From NCBI GenBank assembly GCA_009843625.1, contig VYDD01000255.1:18595-29062 (forward strand): a stretch of 10,468 bases of DNA, read 5' to 3'. Position 1 is the first letter of the stretch; every line of letters begins with the position of its first letter. A model generated the notes under the pieces. The model was not told the DNA's origin. It saw only the letters and a program-made list of their open reading frames with translations, and did no database searches. Source of the stretch: Gammaproteobacteria bacterium. GTDB lineage: Bacteria; Gemmatimonadota; Gemmatimonadetes; Longimicrobiales; Gaopeijiaceae. The translations under genes were made by a program, and so were the position numbers. Shown one piece after another: positions 1 through 7,455 of this stretch.

Positions 1-29
1 AACCGCCAGTTCGTTTCGGTAAGCCCGAA

Positions 30-368
30 CTAGCGCGCCCGATTGGAGGGTGGGTCCGGCCATCCGGGCCGGCGTCCTCCCTGAGCCTCGCGCGCCGACG
101 CGATGATGCGCCAGATGATGTCGCGCGCCATCTCCGGGTCCACGCCCAGTTCGCGCGCCCGCACGGCGGCCTGACGCACCATCCGCGCTTCGCGCGCCGG
201 GTCGAGGACCGGAAGGCCCAGTTCCTTCTTCACCCGCCCGATCTCGATGGCGAGTTTGCGGCGTTCCCCCATCAGCTCGATGAGCCGGTCGGTCACCTCG
301 CTCATCACTTCCCGCATGCGAGCCAGCCGCTCCTCCGGCGCGCCCGCCGCTCCCTTGGGGTCAGTCAT
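30..368 (-). CDS. Chorismate mutase, AroQ class, monofunctional (112 aa)
   Basis: It probably converts chorismate to prephenate, the branch-point step toward phenylalanine and tyrosine, in the cytoplasm. The protein is a short all-helical domain. Aligned from memory to the E. coli PheA mutase domain, the active-site residues fall at one constant offset: R19, R36, K47, D56, R59, E60 and Q96 match E. coli R11, R28, K39, D48, R51, E52 and Q88. Only the S84 position differs (Ala92). About 100 residues is normal for a free-standing AroQ domain; the last 15 residues are Pro/Arg-rich and probably disordered. The ATG overlaps the end of the symporter gene by 8 nt and I see no strong ribosome site, so translation is probably coupled. 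No prephenate dehydratase, ACT or DAHP synthase domain is fused. The fold is clear; its place behind a catabolic operon is unexplained. Confidence 0.9.
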   Translation of the reverse strand: MTDPKGAAGAPEERLARMREVMSEVTDRLIELMGERRKLAIEIGRVKKELGLPVLDPAREARMVRQAAVRARELGVDPEMARDIIWRIIASAREAQGGRRPGWPDPPSNRAR

Positions 369-1857
369 GGGTTCCCGATGAGCCTCGCGGGTTGAGGAAG
401 GCCTCGGTGTGATCCCGGTCCTGCGGCCGGGTGGCGAGGCTCACCCCCACCAGCACCGGGATGTGGACCATGAGCCCCAGTATTCCCTCGTGCAGGTCCA
501 GGGGACGCAGTTCCATCCCCAGATACCCCGTGGTGAAGAAGAAGACCGCGGTCGCCGAGCCCGCGACCAGACCGGCCACGATGCCCGGGGTGGTGGCGCG
601 TCGCCAGAAGAGAGCCGCGCAGATGGGAGGCGCGAACTGGCATATGATGCCGTAGGCGGTCAGCAGCAGCACGACCAGCGAGGAATCTTCGTCCAGCGCG
701 AACCAGTACGCGACCACCCCCACCACCAGGACCAGCACCTGCATCAGACGGCGCTGGCCGGCATCGCTCAGCCGGCGGAAGGGGCCGATGCCGTCCTCCA
801 CCGTCACGGATGCCGCGGCGTGCAGGAGCGCGTCCCCGGTCGACATCGACGCCGAGAGGGCGCCCGCGCAGAAGAGGCCCACGACCAGCACCGGCAGCTC
901 GGAGCGCAGGATGAGGAAGGGGAGGATGAAGTCGGCGTTGGGGGGCGACTCCGGCAGCAGCACGCCGGCGAAGCCGATCAGGAAGACCGGGATCAGGAAG
1001 AGCTGGAAGGTGGGGAAGAGGACCACCGTGCGGCGGAGCGTACGGTCGTCGCGCGCGGTGAAGGCCTTCATGAAGAGGTGGGGCCACATCATGAGCCCGA
1101 TCGCGCTCACCAGGATGGCGCTCGAGTAGCCGCCCCAGCTCCAGGGATCGCCCGCGGCGGTCAGGCCCGGAACGGAGAGCATCTCCGGACGCTCGGCCAG
1201 GATGCGTTCGAACATCTCTCCCACCCCCCCGTACAGCCGGAAGGGCAGGTAGATGCCGAGCGACCAGGCGATCGCGACCATGAAGATGCCCTGGAAGGTG
1301 TTGGTCCATCCCACCGCGGCCACCCCGCTGGTCAGGACGTAGAGGGCCACGATGCCGTAGGCGATCGCCGCTCCCACGGCCAGCGGCACGTGGCCGTCGG
1401 TGACCGCCTCGATGACGATCCCCGCCCCCTGCATCTGCAGCGTGACGTAGGGCACGAATGCCGCCACCGAAAGAGCCGCCATCAGCGCGGACAGGAAGCG
1501 CGAAGGGAAGCGTCCGACCAGCAGCTGCGCCTGGGTGACGTAGCCGAAGCGCCGCCCGAGTGCGGCCGCGTGCGGCCCGATGAAGTACCAGGGCGCGATT
1601 CCGAGGGCGCCGTAGGAGAGGATGTAGAAGGCTGCGGCGCCACGGGAGTAGGCCCAGCCCGGCCCGCCCAGGAATGCGAAGGCGGAGAACACGGTCGCCC
1701 CGGTGACGAAGTACATGACGAGCAGGCCGAAGCGGCGGTCTCCGGCCACATAGCCGGTCACGCTCCGGGAGGCGCGCCGGCCCGCCATCAGCCCGATGCC
1801 GAGCGTCACCGCCAGGTAGACCAGGATCAGGCCCGCGATCAGCTGCCAGCGCTCCAT
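361..1857 (-). CDS. Sodium:solute symporter (SSS) family permease
   Basis: This inner-membrane protein probably imports a small organic solute, most likely a carboxylate, using a sodium gradient. It has 498 residues, typical for the family, with about 13 hydrophobic segments (roughly 7-26, 45-65, 74-93, 122-141, 158-177, 185-205, 245-262, 277-300, 322-347, 372-388, 393-415, 424-445, 460-476). The small-residue and Ser-rich stretch near 330-350 (AGALSASMSTGD) sits where the family has its conserved sodium-site helix, and GY(V/L)xxD-type and GWTNTFQG motifs are also SSS-like. The ATG follows the stop of the DUF3311 gene directly, with a strong GGAGGT upstream. Substrate cannot be read from sequence. 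Family members carry acetate, pyruvate, proline, pantothenate and phenylacetate; the adjacent acyl-CoA enzymes favour an organic acid. The C-terminal tail (478-498) is hydrophilic. Confidence 0.9.
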   Translation of the reverse strand: MERWQLIAGLILVYLAVTLGIGLMAGRRASRSVTGYVAGDRRFGLLVMYFVTGATVFSAFAFLGGPGWAYSRGAAAFYILSYGALGIAPWYFIGPHAAALGRRFGYVTQAQLLVGRFPSRFLSALMAALSVAAFVPYVTLQMQGAGIVIEAVTDGHVPLAVGAAIAYGIVALYVLTSGVAAVGWTNTFQGIFMVAIAWSLGIYLPFRLYGGVGEMFERILAERPEMLSVPGLTAAGDPWSWGGYSSAILVSAIGLMMWPHLFMKAFTARDDRTLRRTVVLFPTFQLFLIPVFLIGFAGVLLPESPPNADFILPFLILRSELPVLVVGLFCAGALSASMSTGDALLHAAASVTVEDGIGPFRRLSDAGQRRLMQVLVLVVGVVAYWFALDEDSSLVVLLLTAYGIICQFAPPICAALFWRRATTPGIVAGLVAGSATAVFFFTTGYLGMELRPLDLHEGILGLMVHIPVLVGVSLATRPQDRDHTEAFLNPRGSSGTHD

Positions 1858-2133
1858 CTACCCGGCACCTCCGGCCCGCGAGTCCTGTCCCGGCCGGCCT
1901 CGGGCGTCCCCCGCCGGCCCGCCGGCGCGGTTCCGTTCCTCCGAGCGGTCCAGCACGAAGAGCACCACCGCCCCGAAGCCCACCCAGAGCCCGATCGCGG
2001 CCATGTTGAATGGGAGGCCCAGCACCAGCGGCAGAGGACGGTTGAAGGCGACGAAGCCCGGCCATGTGACGAAGACCAGGAAGAGCACGAAGTAGATCGT
2101 GGTCGCGGCGCGCACCAGCTTCACCCGGTTCAT
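1858..2133 (-). CDS. DUF3311 small membrane protein, symporter partner (91 aa)
   Basis: A small two-helix membrane protein encoded directly before an SSS permease. Hydrophobic segments lie at about 11-30 and 43-62. Between them is the family's characteristic stretch, a Pro followed by LGLPFNMAAIGLW (positions 35-50), after which comes a charged, Gly/Arg-rich tail (63-91) likely to be cytosolic and disordered. DUF3311 genes are commonly found next to SSS transporters, for example yhjC beside yhjB in Bacillus subtilis, so a role as accessory subunit or assembly partner is a reasonable inference, not an established function. The ATG overlaps the preceding hydratase stop as ATGA, and its own stop TAG is followed with no gap by the symporter ATG. 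A much longer reading frame passes through this region, but the part upstream of 2133 is a shadow of the hydratase. Confidence 0.85.
   Translation of the reverse strand: MNRVKLVRAATTIYFVLFLVFVTWPGFVAFNRPLPLVLGLPFNMAAIGLWVGFGAVVLFVLDRSEERNRAGGPAGDARGRPGQDSRAGGAG
1867..1872 (-). promoter_or_regulatory. Strong Shine-Dalgarno for the SSS symporter
   Basis: The minus strand reads GGAGGT here, 9 nt before the symporter ATG at 1857. It lies inside the 3' end of the DUF3311 gene. It supports the chosen symporter start and suggests the permease is translated efficiently in its own right as well as by coupling. Confidence 0.7.
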
Positions 2134-2918
2134 CGTCCGCGGAACTCCGGGCGGCGCTTCTCCACGAAGGCACGCACGCCCTCGCGGCCGTCGTGGCTCG
2201 CGAAGGCGGCGAGGAAGAGCTCCTTCTCGAGCGCCAGTCCCTCGGCCAGGGGGGTCTCGGCGGCGGCCCGGAGCGATTCCTTGACCAGCCCGAGCGCGAA
2301 CGGGCTCCAGCGCGCCATGCGTCCCGCCAGCTTCCGGGCCCGCTCGAGGTGCTCGCCGTCGCCGGCGAGGATCTCCACCAGGCCGATGCGGTGGGCCTCG
2401 GCGGCGTCGACCACGTCGCCGCTCAGGGCGATGCGGGCGGCCTGTCCGGGCCCCACCAGCCGCGCCAGGCGCTGGGTGCCGCCGGCCCCCGGAATCAGCC
2501 CCAGGCGAATCTCGAACTGGCCGAAGCGGGCGCTCGGGTCGGCCACGCGCACGTCGCAGGCGAGCGCCAACTCGACGCCGCCCCCCAGGCAGAAGCCGTG
2601 GATGGCGGCGATGAGGGGCTTCGGGAAGGCGGCAACGGCGTCGTACACGCGCCGGCGCCGGTAGACCTCCCGCTGCTCGCCGGCGGTGCGCCCCGCGAAC
2701 TCGGAGACGTCGGCGCCCGCCGCGAACGCCTTCTCGCCGGTTCCGCACAGGATGGCGACCCGCACCGCGTCGTCATCGGCAAGCCGGTCCATCGCCTGGG
2801 CGATCTCGCGCCGCACCACCGCGTTGAGGGCGTTCAGCTTGTCGGGCCGGTTGATACGCACGGTCGCGACGAAGCCGTCGCGCTCGACCACGATGGTCTC
2901 GTAGTGCCGGTCGTTCAA
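2130..2918 (-). CDS. Enoyl-CoA hydratase/isomerase (crotonase family), TTG start
   Basis: It probably adds water across the double bond of a trans-2-enoyl-CoA to give a 3-hydroxyacyl-CoA, feeding the dehydrogenase encoded just before it. The 262-residue length is typical of monofunctional crotonases. The oxyanion-hole region FAAGADVSEF (about 66-74) and the GGGVELALACD motif (112-122) are present. Both general acid/base glutamates of hydratases are kept, E116 and E136 (in FEIRLGLIPGAGGTQR), which favours hydratase over pure isomerase. It resembles PaaF/FadB-type single-domain hydratases. The start codon is TTG overlapping the dehydrogenase stop as TTGA, preceded by AAGGGGGG; the N-terminus MNDRHYETIVVERDG fits the family, so this start is preferred. 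The gene overlaps the DUF3311 ATG by 4 nt at its end. The exact substrate is unknown. Confidence 0.92.
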   Translation of the reverse strand: MNDRHYETIVVERDGFVATVRINRPDKLNALNAVVRREIAQAMDRLADDDAVRVAILCGTGEKAFAAGADVSEFAGRTAGEQREVYRRRRVYDAVAAFPKPLIAAIHGFCLGGGVELALACDVRVADPSARFGQFEIRLGLIPGAGGTQRLARLVGPGQAARIALSGDVVDAAEAHRIGLVEILAGDGEHLERARKLAGRMARWSPFALGLVKESLRAAAETPLAEGLALEKELFLAAFASHDGREGVRAFVEKRRPEFRGR

Positions 2919-3805
2919 TCGCCCCCCTTGTCCCAGCGGTAGAAGCCTTCTCCCGACTTCCTCCCGAGCTTCCCCTCTTCCACCATGCGTCGCAAGATGG
3001 CGGGAGGTCGGTAGCGCTCGCCGCCCAGCTTCTCGTGCAGATACTCGGCGATCGCCAGCCGAACGTCGAGCCCCACCAGGTCGGTGAGCCGGAGCGGGCC
3101 CATGGGGTGGCGGTAACCCAGTTCCATGGCCTTGTCGATGGCGGCGGGATCGGCCACGCCCTCCTCAACCATGCGCATGGCTTCCAGCCCCAGGGCCACC
3201 CCGAGCCGGGAGGAGGCGAAGCCGGGGGCGTCGCGGACGACGATGGGCTCCTTGCCCAGCCCGCGCGCGAATGCGACCCCGGTGTCCAGGGCGGCCTCGG
3301 CGGTGCCGCTGCCGCGCACGACCTCCACCAGCGCCATCAGGTGCACCGGGTTGAAGAAGTGCAGCCCCAGGAAGCGGCCCGGCTCGGCCAACACCTCGGC
3401 GATCGCGTCGATGCTGAGGGAGGAGGTGTTTGTCGCGAGCAGCGCCGATGGGTGAGCCGCGGCTTCCACCTCGCGGAAGAGGCTCCGCTTGAGCTCCATG
3501 CGCTCGGGCGCGGCCTCAACGACCAGGTCGGCCTCCGCGGAGGCAGCCTCCAGCGACCGGGCGAGCGCGATTCGGTCGAGGGCGGCTGTCCGGCTCTCTT
3601 CGCTCACCTTTCCGAGGGATACGCCCTTGTCCAGATTCGCGCGGATGCGCGCGAGGCCGCGGTCGGCCGCCCCCCCGTCGGGGTCGTGAAGGGTGACCTG
3701 ATGCCCGGCCATGGCCGCCACCTGGGCGATGCCGTGGCCCATGACCCCGGCGCCCAGCACGGTGACGCGCTCGATCCGGTTGGCCGTGGCGTGCCGGCTG
3801 TCCAC
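2915..3805 (-). CDS. 3-hydroxyacyl-CoA (3-hydroxybutyryl-CoA) dehydrogenase, GTG start
   Basis: It oxidises a (S)-3-hydroxyacyl-CoA to the 3-oxoacyl-CoA with NAD+. The 296 residues contain an N-terminal Rossmann domain with GAGVMG at 18-23 and an acidic residue after the second strand (D41), typical of NAD preference. The C-terminal helical dimerisation domain begins near 192 (DAPGF). The catalytic His is H149 (in GLHFFNPVH), its Glu partner is E161 and the conserved Ser is S128 (TNTSSL). The Asn usual after DxPGFxxNR is Ser199 here (GFASSRLG). It looks like the single-domain PaaH/Hbd type rather than the FadB multifunctional protein. GTG is the start, 7 nt after the thiolase stop, with a weak ribosome site; about ten residues precede the Rossmann strand. 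Its stop overlaps the TTG of the next gene. Confidence 0.93.
   Translation of the reverse strand: MDSRHATANRIERVTVLGAGVMGHGIAQVAAMAGHQVTLHDPDGGAADRGLARIRANLDKGVSLGKVSEESRTAALDRIALARSLEAASAEADLVVEAAPERMELKRSLFREVEAAAHPSALLATNTSSLSIDAIAEVLAEPGRFLGLHFFNPVHLMALVEVVRGSGTAEAALDTGVAFARGLGKEPIVVRDAPGFASSRLGVALGLEAMRMVEEGVADPAAIDKAMELGYRHPMGPLRLTDLVGLDVRLAIAEYLHEKLGGERYRPPAILRRMVEEGKLGRKSGEGFYRWDKGGD
2922..2929 (-). promoter_or_regulatory. Ribosome binding site supporting a TTG start
   Basis: The minus strand reads AAGGGGGG, ending 3 nt before the TTG at 2918. With no in-frame ATG near the family's expected N-terminus, this purine run is the main support for translation starting at TTG inside a TTGA stop/start overlap. 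Confidence 0.5.
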
Positions 3806-3812
3806 GGGCCGG

Positions 3813-5009
<1,197 letters not shown>

Positions 5010-5030
5010 TGGTCCACTGCCCTCATCGGT

Positions 5031-5050
5031 CGGTCGTCCTCATTCGACCG
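5031..5050 (-). other. Short inverted repeat in the ALDH-thiolase gap
   Basis: CGGTCG and CGACCG form a perfect 6-bp stem with an 8-nt loop inside the 47-nt spacer between the aldehyde dehydrogenase stop and the thiolase GTG. This is the only real gap between genes of the operon. It has no T-run, so it is not a standard terminator. It could protect or partition the mRNA, or be chance in GC-rich sequence. Confidence 0.25.
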
Positions 5051-5056
5051 GGGCCC

Positions 5057-6514
5057 TCATCCGTCCAGCGCCACCCAGACGCTCTTCACCTGGGTGTACT
5101 TGTCCAGCGCGGCCTGGTAGCCGAGGTCGCGACCGAAGCCGCTCTGCTTGTATCCGCCGAAAGGCGACCCCGAGTCGTACTGGTTGTAGGTGTTGATCCA
5201 CACGGTGCCGGCCTTGATCTCCCGGGCAATGCGGTGCGCCCGGCCCACGTCGCGGGTCCAGATCCCGGCCGCCAGCCCGTAGATGGTCTGGTTGGCCTTC
5301 TCGATGGCGTCGGCGGTATCCGAGAACGGGATGACCGCCGCCACCGGCCCGAAGATCTCCTCCTGTGCGATGCGCATCTCGGGGGTGACGTCCGCGAAGA
5401 TGGTCGCCTGCACGAAGTTGCCCTTCCCGTTGACGGTGGCTGCCTCGCCGCCCGTCACCAGGCGGGCGCCGTCGGCCTTGCCGGCTTCGATGTAGCCGAG
5501 CACCACGTCCCGCTGCCTGCGGCTCACGATCGCGCCCATGCGCGTCTTCGGGCCCATGGGGTCGCCGACCGTCATCTTGTCCGCGCGCGCCGCCAGCCCG
5601 TCCAGAAACTCCTCGTAGACGGCCTCCTGCACCAGGATGCGCGAGCCCGCCGCGCACACCTCGCCCTTCCCGTAGAAGATACCGGTGTTGGCGCCACGCA
5701 CCGCGCTCCCCAGGTCGGCGTCCGCGAAAACGATGTTGGGCGACTTGCCGCCCAGCTCGAGGGAGACCTTCTTCAGCGTCTCCGCCGCCTCCCGCATGAT
5801 GGTCTTTCCGACCTCGGTCGAGCCCGTAAAGGCGATGGCGTCCACGCCGGGATGGCGCACCATGGCGGCGCCAGCCCGCGTGCCGCGCCCCGGGACGACG
5901 TTCAGAATGCCGGGCGGAAAGCCCGCCTCCGCGGCCAGTTCGCCCAACAGCAGGGCCGTCAGGGGCGTCTCCATGGCCGGCTTCAGCACCACCGCGTTCC
6001 CGCACGCCAGCGCCGGGGCAACCTTCCAGGTCGCGAGCGAGAGCGGGAAATTCCACGGCACGATGCACCCCACCACGCCCACGGGTTCGCGCAGGGTGTA
6101 GTTCAGGAACGGTCCCTTCACCGGGATAGTCTCGCCCTGGATCTTGTCGGCCAGCCCCGCGAAGTAGCGGAAGTTCTCGACCACGCTGGGCACGTCGACG
6201 TAGCGCGATTCGAAGATGGGCTTGCCGTTGTCGCGGGTCTCCGTTTCCGCGATGAGCTGGGCGTCGCGCTCGATCAGGTCCGCCAGCCGCCAGAGCAGGC
6301 GCGAGCGCTTGTGGGCGTCGGTGCGGCGCCAGGCTTTCGACGCGAGCGCGGCATGCGCCGACTCCACCGCCCTCGCCACATCCTCCGCGGTAGCCTCCGC
6401 GACCTCGGCGAGCACCTCGCCGGTCGCGGGATTGGTGGTCGCGAAGGTGGCCCCGGAGACCGAGGGCACCATCTCGTTGTCGATCCAGAGACCGCGTGCG
6501 GGCACGTCGCTCAT
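5057..6514 (-). CDS. Aldehyde dehydrogenase (NAD(P)+), class 1/2-like
   Basis: It oxidises an aldehyde to the carboxylic acid in the cytosol. The 485-residue length is standard. Key residues are N155 (PWNFP), K178 (VLKPA), the FTGSTEVG loop at 229-236, general-base E253 (LELGGKSP), nucleophile C287 (GEVCAAGSR) and E386 (EEIFGP). The C-terminal block SPFGGYKQSGFGRDLG (450-465) resembles the betaine-, phenylacet- and general aldehyde dehydrogenase group. The position that is Glu in most relatives (KPAEQTP) is Met181 here, where the cofactor ribose is bound. The ATG lies 4 nt after the preceding hydratase stop; longer upstream reading in the same frame is a shadow of that hydratase. It is not a fused PaaZ, since no MaoC-type hydratase domain follows. 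In this operon it may produce or use an acid that then enters CoA-linked degradation; the substrate is unknown. Confidence 0.93.
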   Translation of the reverse strand: MSDVPARGLWIDNEMVPSVSGATFATTNPATGEVLAEVAEATAEDVARAVESAHAALASKAWRRTDAHKRSRLLWRLADLIERDAQLIAETETRDNGKPIFESRYVDVPSVVENFRYFAGLADKIQGETIPVKGPFLNYTLREPVGVVGCIVPWNFPLSLATWKVAPALACGNAVVLKPAMETPLTALLLGELAAEAGFPPGILNVVPGRGTRAGAAMVRHPGVDAIAFTGSTEVGKTIMREAAETLKKVSLELGGKSPNIVFADADLGSAVRGANTGIFYGKGEVCAAGSRILVQEAVYEEFLDGLAARADKMTVGDPMGPKTRMGAIVSRRQRDVVLGYIEAGKADGARLVTGGEAATVNGKGNFVQATIFADVTPEMRIAQEEIFGPVAAVIPFSDTADAIEKANQTIYGLAAGIWTRDVGRAHRIAREIKAGTVWINTYNQYDSGSPFGGYKQSGFGRDLGYQAALDKYTQVKSVWVALDG

Positions 6515-6518
6515 CCCG

Positions 6519-7319
6519 CTACTTGCCCTGGAAGGCGGCACGGCGCTTCTCGACGTAGGCGGCGATCCCTTCCGTGGCATCCTCGCTCTGGAAGAGCTGC
6601 TGCTGGAGTTCGCGCTCGACGGCCAGGCCGGTCTCGAAGGGGATTTCGGCGCCGGTCTGGACGGATCTCTTGATGAGGCCCACGGCCTTGGAGGCCTTGG
6701 CGGGCGGGGTGAACTGCCCCGCGAATTCCAGGACCTTGGCCATGAAGTCTTCCCCGGACCCGGCCTCGATGACGCGATTGATGATGCCGTGGTCGAGGGC
6801 CTCGGCAAAGCCGAAGAGCTGGCCCGTGGTCATCATCTCGATGGAGCGCGACTTGCCGACCAGCCGCGCGAGCCGCTGGGTTCCGCCGGTGCCGGGCAGC
6901 ACGCCCAGGTTGATCTCGGGAAGCCCGATGCGGGAGCCGCCCGCGCGCGCGACCCGCAGGTCGCAGGCCATGGCGATCTCGAGCCCGCCGCCCACGGTGT
7001 GCCCGTTGAGCGCGCCGATGGTGAGCTTCGGGGTGTGCTCGAGCCGGTTGAGGGTCTCGTTGGCGTGCAGGCAGAAGAAGTACTTGAAGGTCGGCGTGAC
7101 CTCGTTCAGCATCCCGATGCTCGCCCCGGCGCTGAAGAACTTCTCGCCATTTCCGGTGAGCACGATGACGTGCGCGTCTTCGTCCATGCGCGCGCGAAGG
7201 ATGCAGGCGTCCAGCTGCTGCATCATCTGGTAGGTGTAGGTGTTCGCCGGGGGATCGTCGAGGGTCAGGATGCAGACGCCGTCCTGGACGTCGTAGTGGA
7301 CCAGGGTCTGGTCGGTCAT
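6519..7319 (-). CDS. Enoyl-CoA hydratase/isomerase (crotonase family), first gene of the operon
   Basis: A 266-residue crotonase-fold enzyme that probably hydrates an enoyl-CoA. Both catalytic glutamates are present: E114 (GGGLEIAMACD) and E135 (LPEINLGVLPGTGGTQR). The oxyanion-hole loop reads KFFSAGASIGML (60-71), with Ser in place of the frequent Asp of AGAD. Residues 72-95 (VTPTFKYFFCLHANETLNRLEH) form an aromatic-rich helix lining the expected acyl pocket and differ strongly from the second hydratase in this operon, so the two probably take different substrates. Both end in a similar YVEKRR/FVEKRR motif. The ATG at 7319 has GGAGAAG 5 nt upstream and is preferred over an in-frame TTG 17 codons earlier, which lies against the candidate -10 box. 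The next gene starts 4 nt after its TAG stop. Confidence 0.92.
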   Translation of the reverse strand: MTDQTLVHYDVQDGVCILTLDDPPANTYTYQMMQQLDACILRARMDEDAHVIVLTGNGEKFFSAGASIGMLNEVTPTFKYFFCLHANETLNRLEHTPKLTIGALNGHTVGGGLEIAMACDLRVARAGGSRIGLPEINLGVLPGTGGTQRLARLVGKSRSIEMMTTGQLFGFAEALDHGIINRVIEAGSGEDFMAKVLEFAGQFTPPAKASKAVGLIKRSVQTGAEIPFETGLAVERELQQQLFQSEDATEGIAAYVEKRRAAFQGK

Positions 7320-7324
7320 GCGGT

Positions 7325-7331
7325 CTTCTCC
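7325..7331 (-). promoter_or_regulatory. Shine-Dalgarno fixing the first hydratase start
   Basis: The minus strand reads GGAGAAG with a 5-nt spacer (ACCGC) to the ATG at 7319. It decides the start at MTDQTL rather than the longer in-frame extension. Confidence 0.7.
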
Positions 7332-7369
7332 GTGGTGATGGCTGCGTTGGCTTCTCGAATCGGCGCACA

Positions 7370-7398
7370 ATTATAGTGCCACGGCTCCGGCCCGGGGA
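7370..7398 (-). promoter_or_regulatory. Candidate sigma-70 type promoter of the catabolic operon
   Basis: A perfect TATAAT sits at 7375-7370 on the minus strand, in an AT-richer island (ACTATAATTG) inside very GC-rich DNA. It is 50 nt before the first hydratase ATG, predicting a leader of roughly 40-45 nt. At 17-nt spacing the -35 position (7398-7393) reads TCCCCG, a poor match, and there is no TGn extension, so the promoter would probably need an activator. This is the only promoter-like spot I can support for the eight genes downstream. Confidence 0.5.
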
Positions 7399-7436
7399 CC
7401 CGCGAGAGGGGGCGGATCCGATCCGGGCCCGGAGCC
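7383..7436. repeat. GC-rich imperfect inverted repeat between genes (terminator or operator)
   Basis: GGCTCCGG at 7383-7390 pairs with CCGGAGCC at 7429-7436; after one bulged base the stem continues as CCCGG (7391-7395) with CCGGG (7423-7427). The loop is about 27 nt and contains GGATCCGATCC. Read on the minus strand it begins 19 nt after the beta-propeller gene stop, as a terminator would, but no T-run follows. Its left arm also covers the -35 zone of the candidate promoter and ends 7 nt from TATAAT, so it could instead be a regulator site. Confidence 0.45.
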
Positions 7437-7455
7437 TGCCGCGGTCGAGAACCCT

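Noticed and set aside
15..29. A small hairpin (TTCGG, 5-nt loop, CCGAA) just after the chorismate mutase stop
   Set aside because: A 5-bp stem without a following T-run on the minus strand is too weak to call a terminator, and the sequence needed to judge it runs out at the window edge.
365..2173. A 602-codon minus-strand frame over the symporter
   Set aside because: It is out of frame with the well-supported symporter and DUF3311 genes, and its product is Arg/Gly/Ala-rich without membrane segments.
409..2664. A 751-codon open frame on the plus strand
   Set aside because: It lies antisense to the symporter, DUF3311 and hydratase genes, is full of His/Arg/Glu/Gln/Gly low-complexity sequence, shows no domain I recognise, and is the usual antisense artefact of high-GC coding DNA.
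5057..6514. ALDH plus hydratase as a split PaaZ
   Set aside because: PaaZ pairs its ALDH domain with a MaoC-type hydratase, whereas the neighbouring hydratase has the crotonase fold with two catalytic glutamates; the ALDH looks like an ordinary free-standing enzyme.
7319..7370. An upstream in-frame TTG start adding 17 residues to the first hydratase
   Set aside because: It would begin at the candidate -10 box, lacks a ribosome site and adds a His/Arg/Ser-rich leader not expected in the family; the ATG at 7319 has GGAGAAG at good spacing.
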